From contig CALVAP010000003.1 in assembly GCA_944325625.1 (NCBI GenBank), positions 24,784 to 88,783 on the forward strand: a stretch of DNA of 64,000 nt, in the 5' to 3' direction. The position numbers and the translations under genes are program-made. Each line of letters begins with the position of its first letter. Position 1 is the stretch's first letter. This stretch comes from Candidatus Gastranaerophilales bacterium. GTDB taxonomy: Bacteria > Cyanobacteriota > Vampirovibrionia > Gastranaerophilales > Gastranaerophilaceae. The notes beneath the pieces were generated by a model. It saw only the letters and a list, made by a program, of their open reading frames with translations. It was not told the origin of the DNA and did not search any database. Of this stretch, positions 63,253 through 64,000 are shown piece by piece.

Positions 63253-63687
63253 ATGGAAAAGCTAAAGATTGCAATTGGATGTGACCATGGTGGATTTAAT
63301 CTAAAAAACAAAGTTATTGATTACCTAAAAGCTAGAGGAATAGAGTACAAGGATTACGGAATATATATATTTGAATCAAGTGATTATCCTGAAGTAGCAA
63401 AACAAGTAGCTGCGGACGTAGCCGCACAGAAGTTTGACAGAGGAATTTTAATCTGCGGAACAGGTCTGGGCATGGCAATAGCTGCTAACAAAACTAAAGG
63501 AATAAGAGCCGTAACAATTTCGGACACGTACTCTGCAAGGGTTTCCAGAGCACACAACAATGCCAATATACTTTGCATAGGTGAAAGAGTTATAGGTGAA
63601 CATTTGGCACTAGACATTGTAGATATGTGGCTTAAGACAGGATTTGAAGGTGGCAGACACAAACGTAGACTTGATATGATAGAATAG
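63253..63687 (+). CDS. rpiB: Ribose 5-phosphate isomerase B
   Basis: 144 residues from ATG 63253 (ribosome site GGAGGT at 63243-63248); an in-frame TTG at 63241 is part of that site. GCDHGGFNLKN near the start and CGTGLGMAIAANK with the catalytic Cys (about residue 69), followed by SRAHNNANILCIGERV. It interconverts ribose 5-phosphate and ribulose 5-phosphate, or related sugars. The last codons (GAT AGA ATA G) run into a pentanucleotide repeat AGAAT x4. Confidence 0.96.
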   Translation: MEKLKIAIGCDHGGFNLKNKVIDYLKARGIEYKDYGIYIFESSDYPEVAKQVAADVAAQKFDRGILICGTGLGMAIAANKTKGIRAVTISDTYSARVSRAHNNANILCIGERVIGEHLALDIVDMWLKTGFEGGRHKRRLDMIE

Positions 63688-63700
63688 AATAGAATAGAAT
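63681..63700 (+). repeat. Pentanucleotide repeat AGAAT x4
   Basis: Four tandem AGAAT units at the rpiB stop codon. Length changes would not alter the protein, since the stop is in the first unit. Confidence 0.7.
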
Positions 63701-64000
63701 TAATAATGTCAAAATTCATGTTAAGACGTCCAAAAACGGCGTCTTTTTTTTTATTTAACGGATATTTAAGTAGGATTCACAGAGCCAAAATGTAACAAAA
63801 TATTAAAAAAAAGAAAAAAAAAAGAAATAAAAAAAAATAAGGAATATTTATAAAATAAAAAAAAAAAAAAATATAAAAAAAAAAAAAAAAAAAAAAAAAA
63901 TAAAGACAAAATAAAGATAAAAAACAAAAAAAAAAGTAGATAGTAGAAAGAACTTAGAATATAATAAATGTAAGATGTTATAAATATAAAATTAAATAAA
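63688..64000. other. Poly-A-rich tail of the window
   Basis: A terminator (63723-63750) and then ~200 bases in which almost every base is A, with occasional T or G and very few C. It could be a natural low-complexity region or an assembly end. No gene seen. Confidence 0.7.
63723..63750 (+). terminator. Terminator of rpiB
   Basis: AAGACG / CGTCTT stem, with CC / GG pairs extending it around a one-base bulge, followed by a long T run. Confidence 0.85.

Noticed and set aside
1..64000. CRISPR arrays, insertion sequences, prophage, tRNA or rRNA genes
   Set aside because: I looked for regularly spaced repeats, transposase or integrase motifs and tRNA T-arm strings and found none that hold up.

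Overview
This AT-rich window looks like chromosomal sequence from an uncultured gut relative of the Cyanobacteria, most likely Vampirovibrionia/Melainabacteria (order Gastranaerophilales). That placement is inference. It rests on the FTLAE-type prepilins, several protein families I associate with this lineage, a cyanobacterial-style three-POTRA Omp85 protein, an LdpA-like iron-sulfur protein and low GC. I see no tRNA, rRNA, CRISPR array, insertion sequence or phage integrase. All genes are read from sequence alone; no database was searched.

Layout. 1-5015: NrnA-like DHH phosphoesterase (cut by the window edge), YihY membrane protein, SWIM-SNF2 helicase. 5065-9204: a lineage-type locus of five or six small proteins. 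Three share conserved helical ends with variable or absent centres, and a possible structured RNA lies between the two large paralogues. 9274-14646: secreted protein, smpB, Omp85/BamA, tsaE, tsaB, methyltransferase. 14769-16789: compact flagellar cluster fliJ, fliK-like, flgE/F-like. 16861-17919: DAHP synthase. 18028-27905: four prepilin genes around dnaE, queA, yidC and a zinc-ribbon protein. 27985-34001: RNase H-fold protein, EF-hand/coiled-coil/lysozyme-like protein and two large paralogous membrane proteins. 34358-37948: two-component system, tadA and a TIGR02757 protein. 38059-47956: TPR protein, solute-binding protein, rarA, a three-gene signalling operon and nadA behind a perfect palindrome. 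48221-52601: RTX-like acidic protein and a second TPR protein. 52700-53720: mostly non-coding, with one 47-residue gene and a probable small RNA. 53721-64000: rpsP, glycosyltransferase, Flp-like pilin, LdpA-like protein, tilS, hpt, pyrF, M14 peptidase, GGDEF protein, a 74-residue gene, acyltransferase, rpiB, then a poly-A-rich tail.

Main discovery candidate. Three of the four prepilin genes (18101, 19982, 27101) begin with the same cassette: promoter TTGCAA-N17-TAAAAT, ribosome site AGGAGG, an ATG, about 20 leader codons and a run of exactly 12 C. Only then comes the prepilin cleavage motif. As sequenced, all three ATG frames hit a stop about 20-22 bases after the C run, while the prepilin body is open in the frame that 11 or 14 C would join. 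This is the design expected of slipped-strand phase variation in pilin-like surface proteins. A fourth gene (19076) has no C run and is always in frame. The gene at 19982 appears to be a recombinant of a phase-variable cassette and a body like that of its neighbour at 19076.
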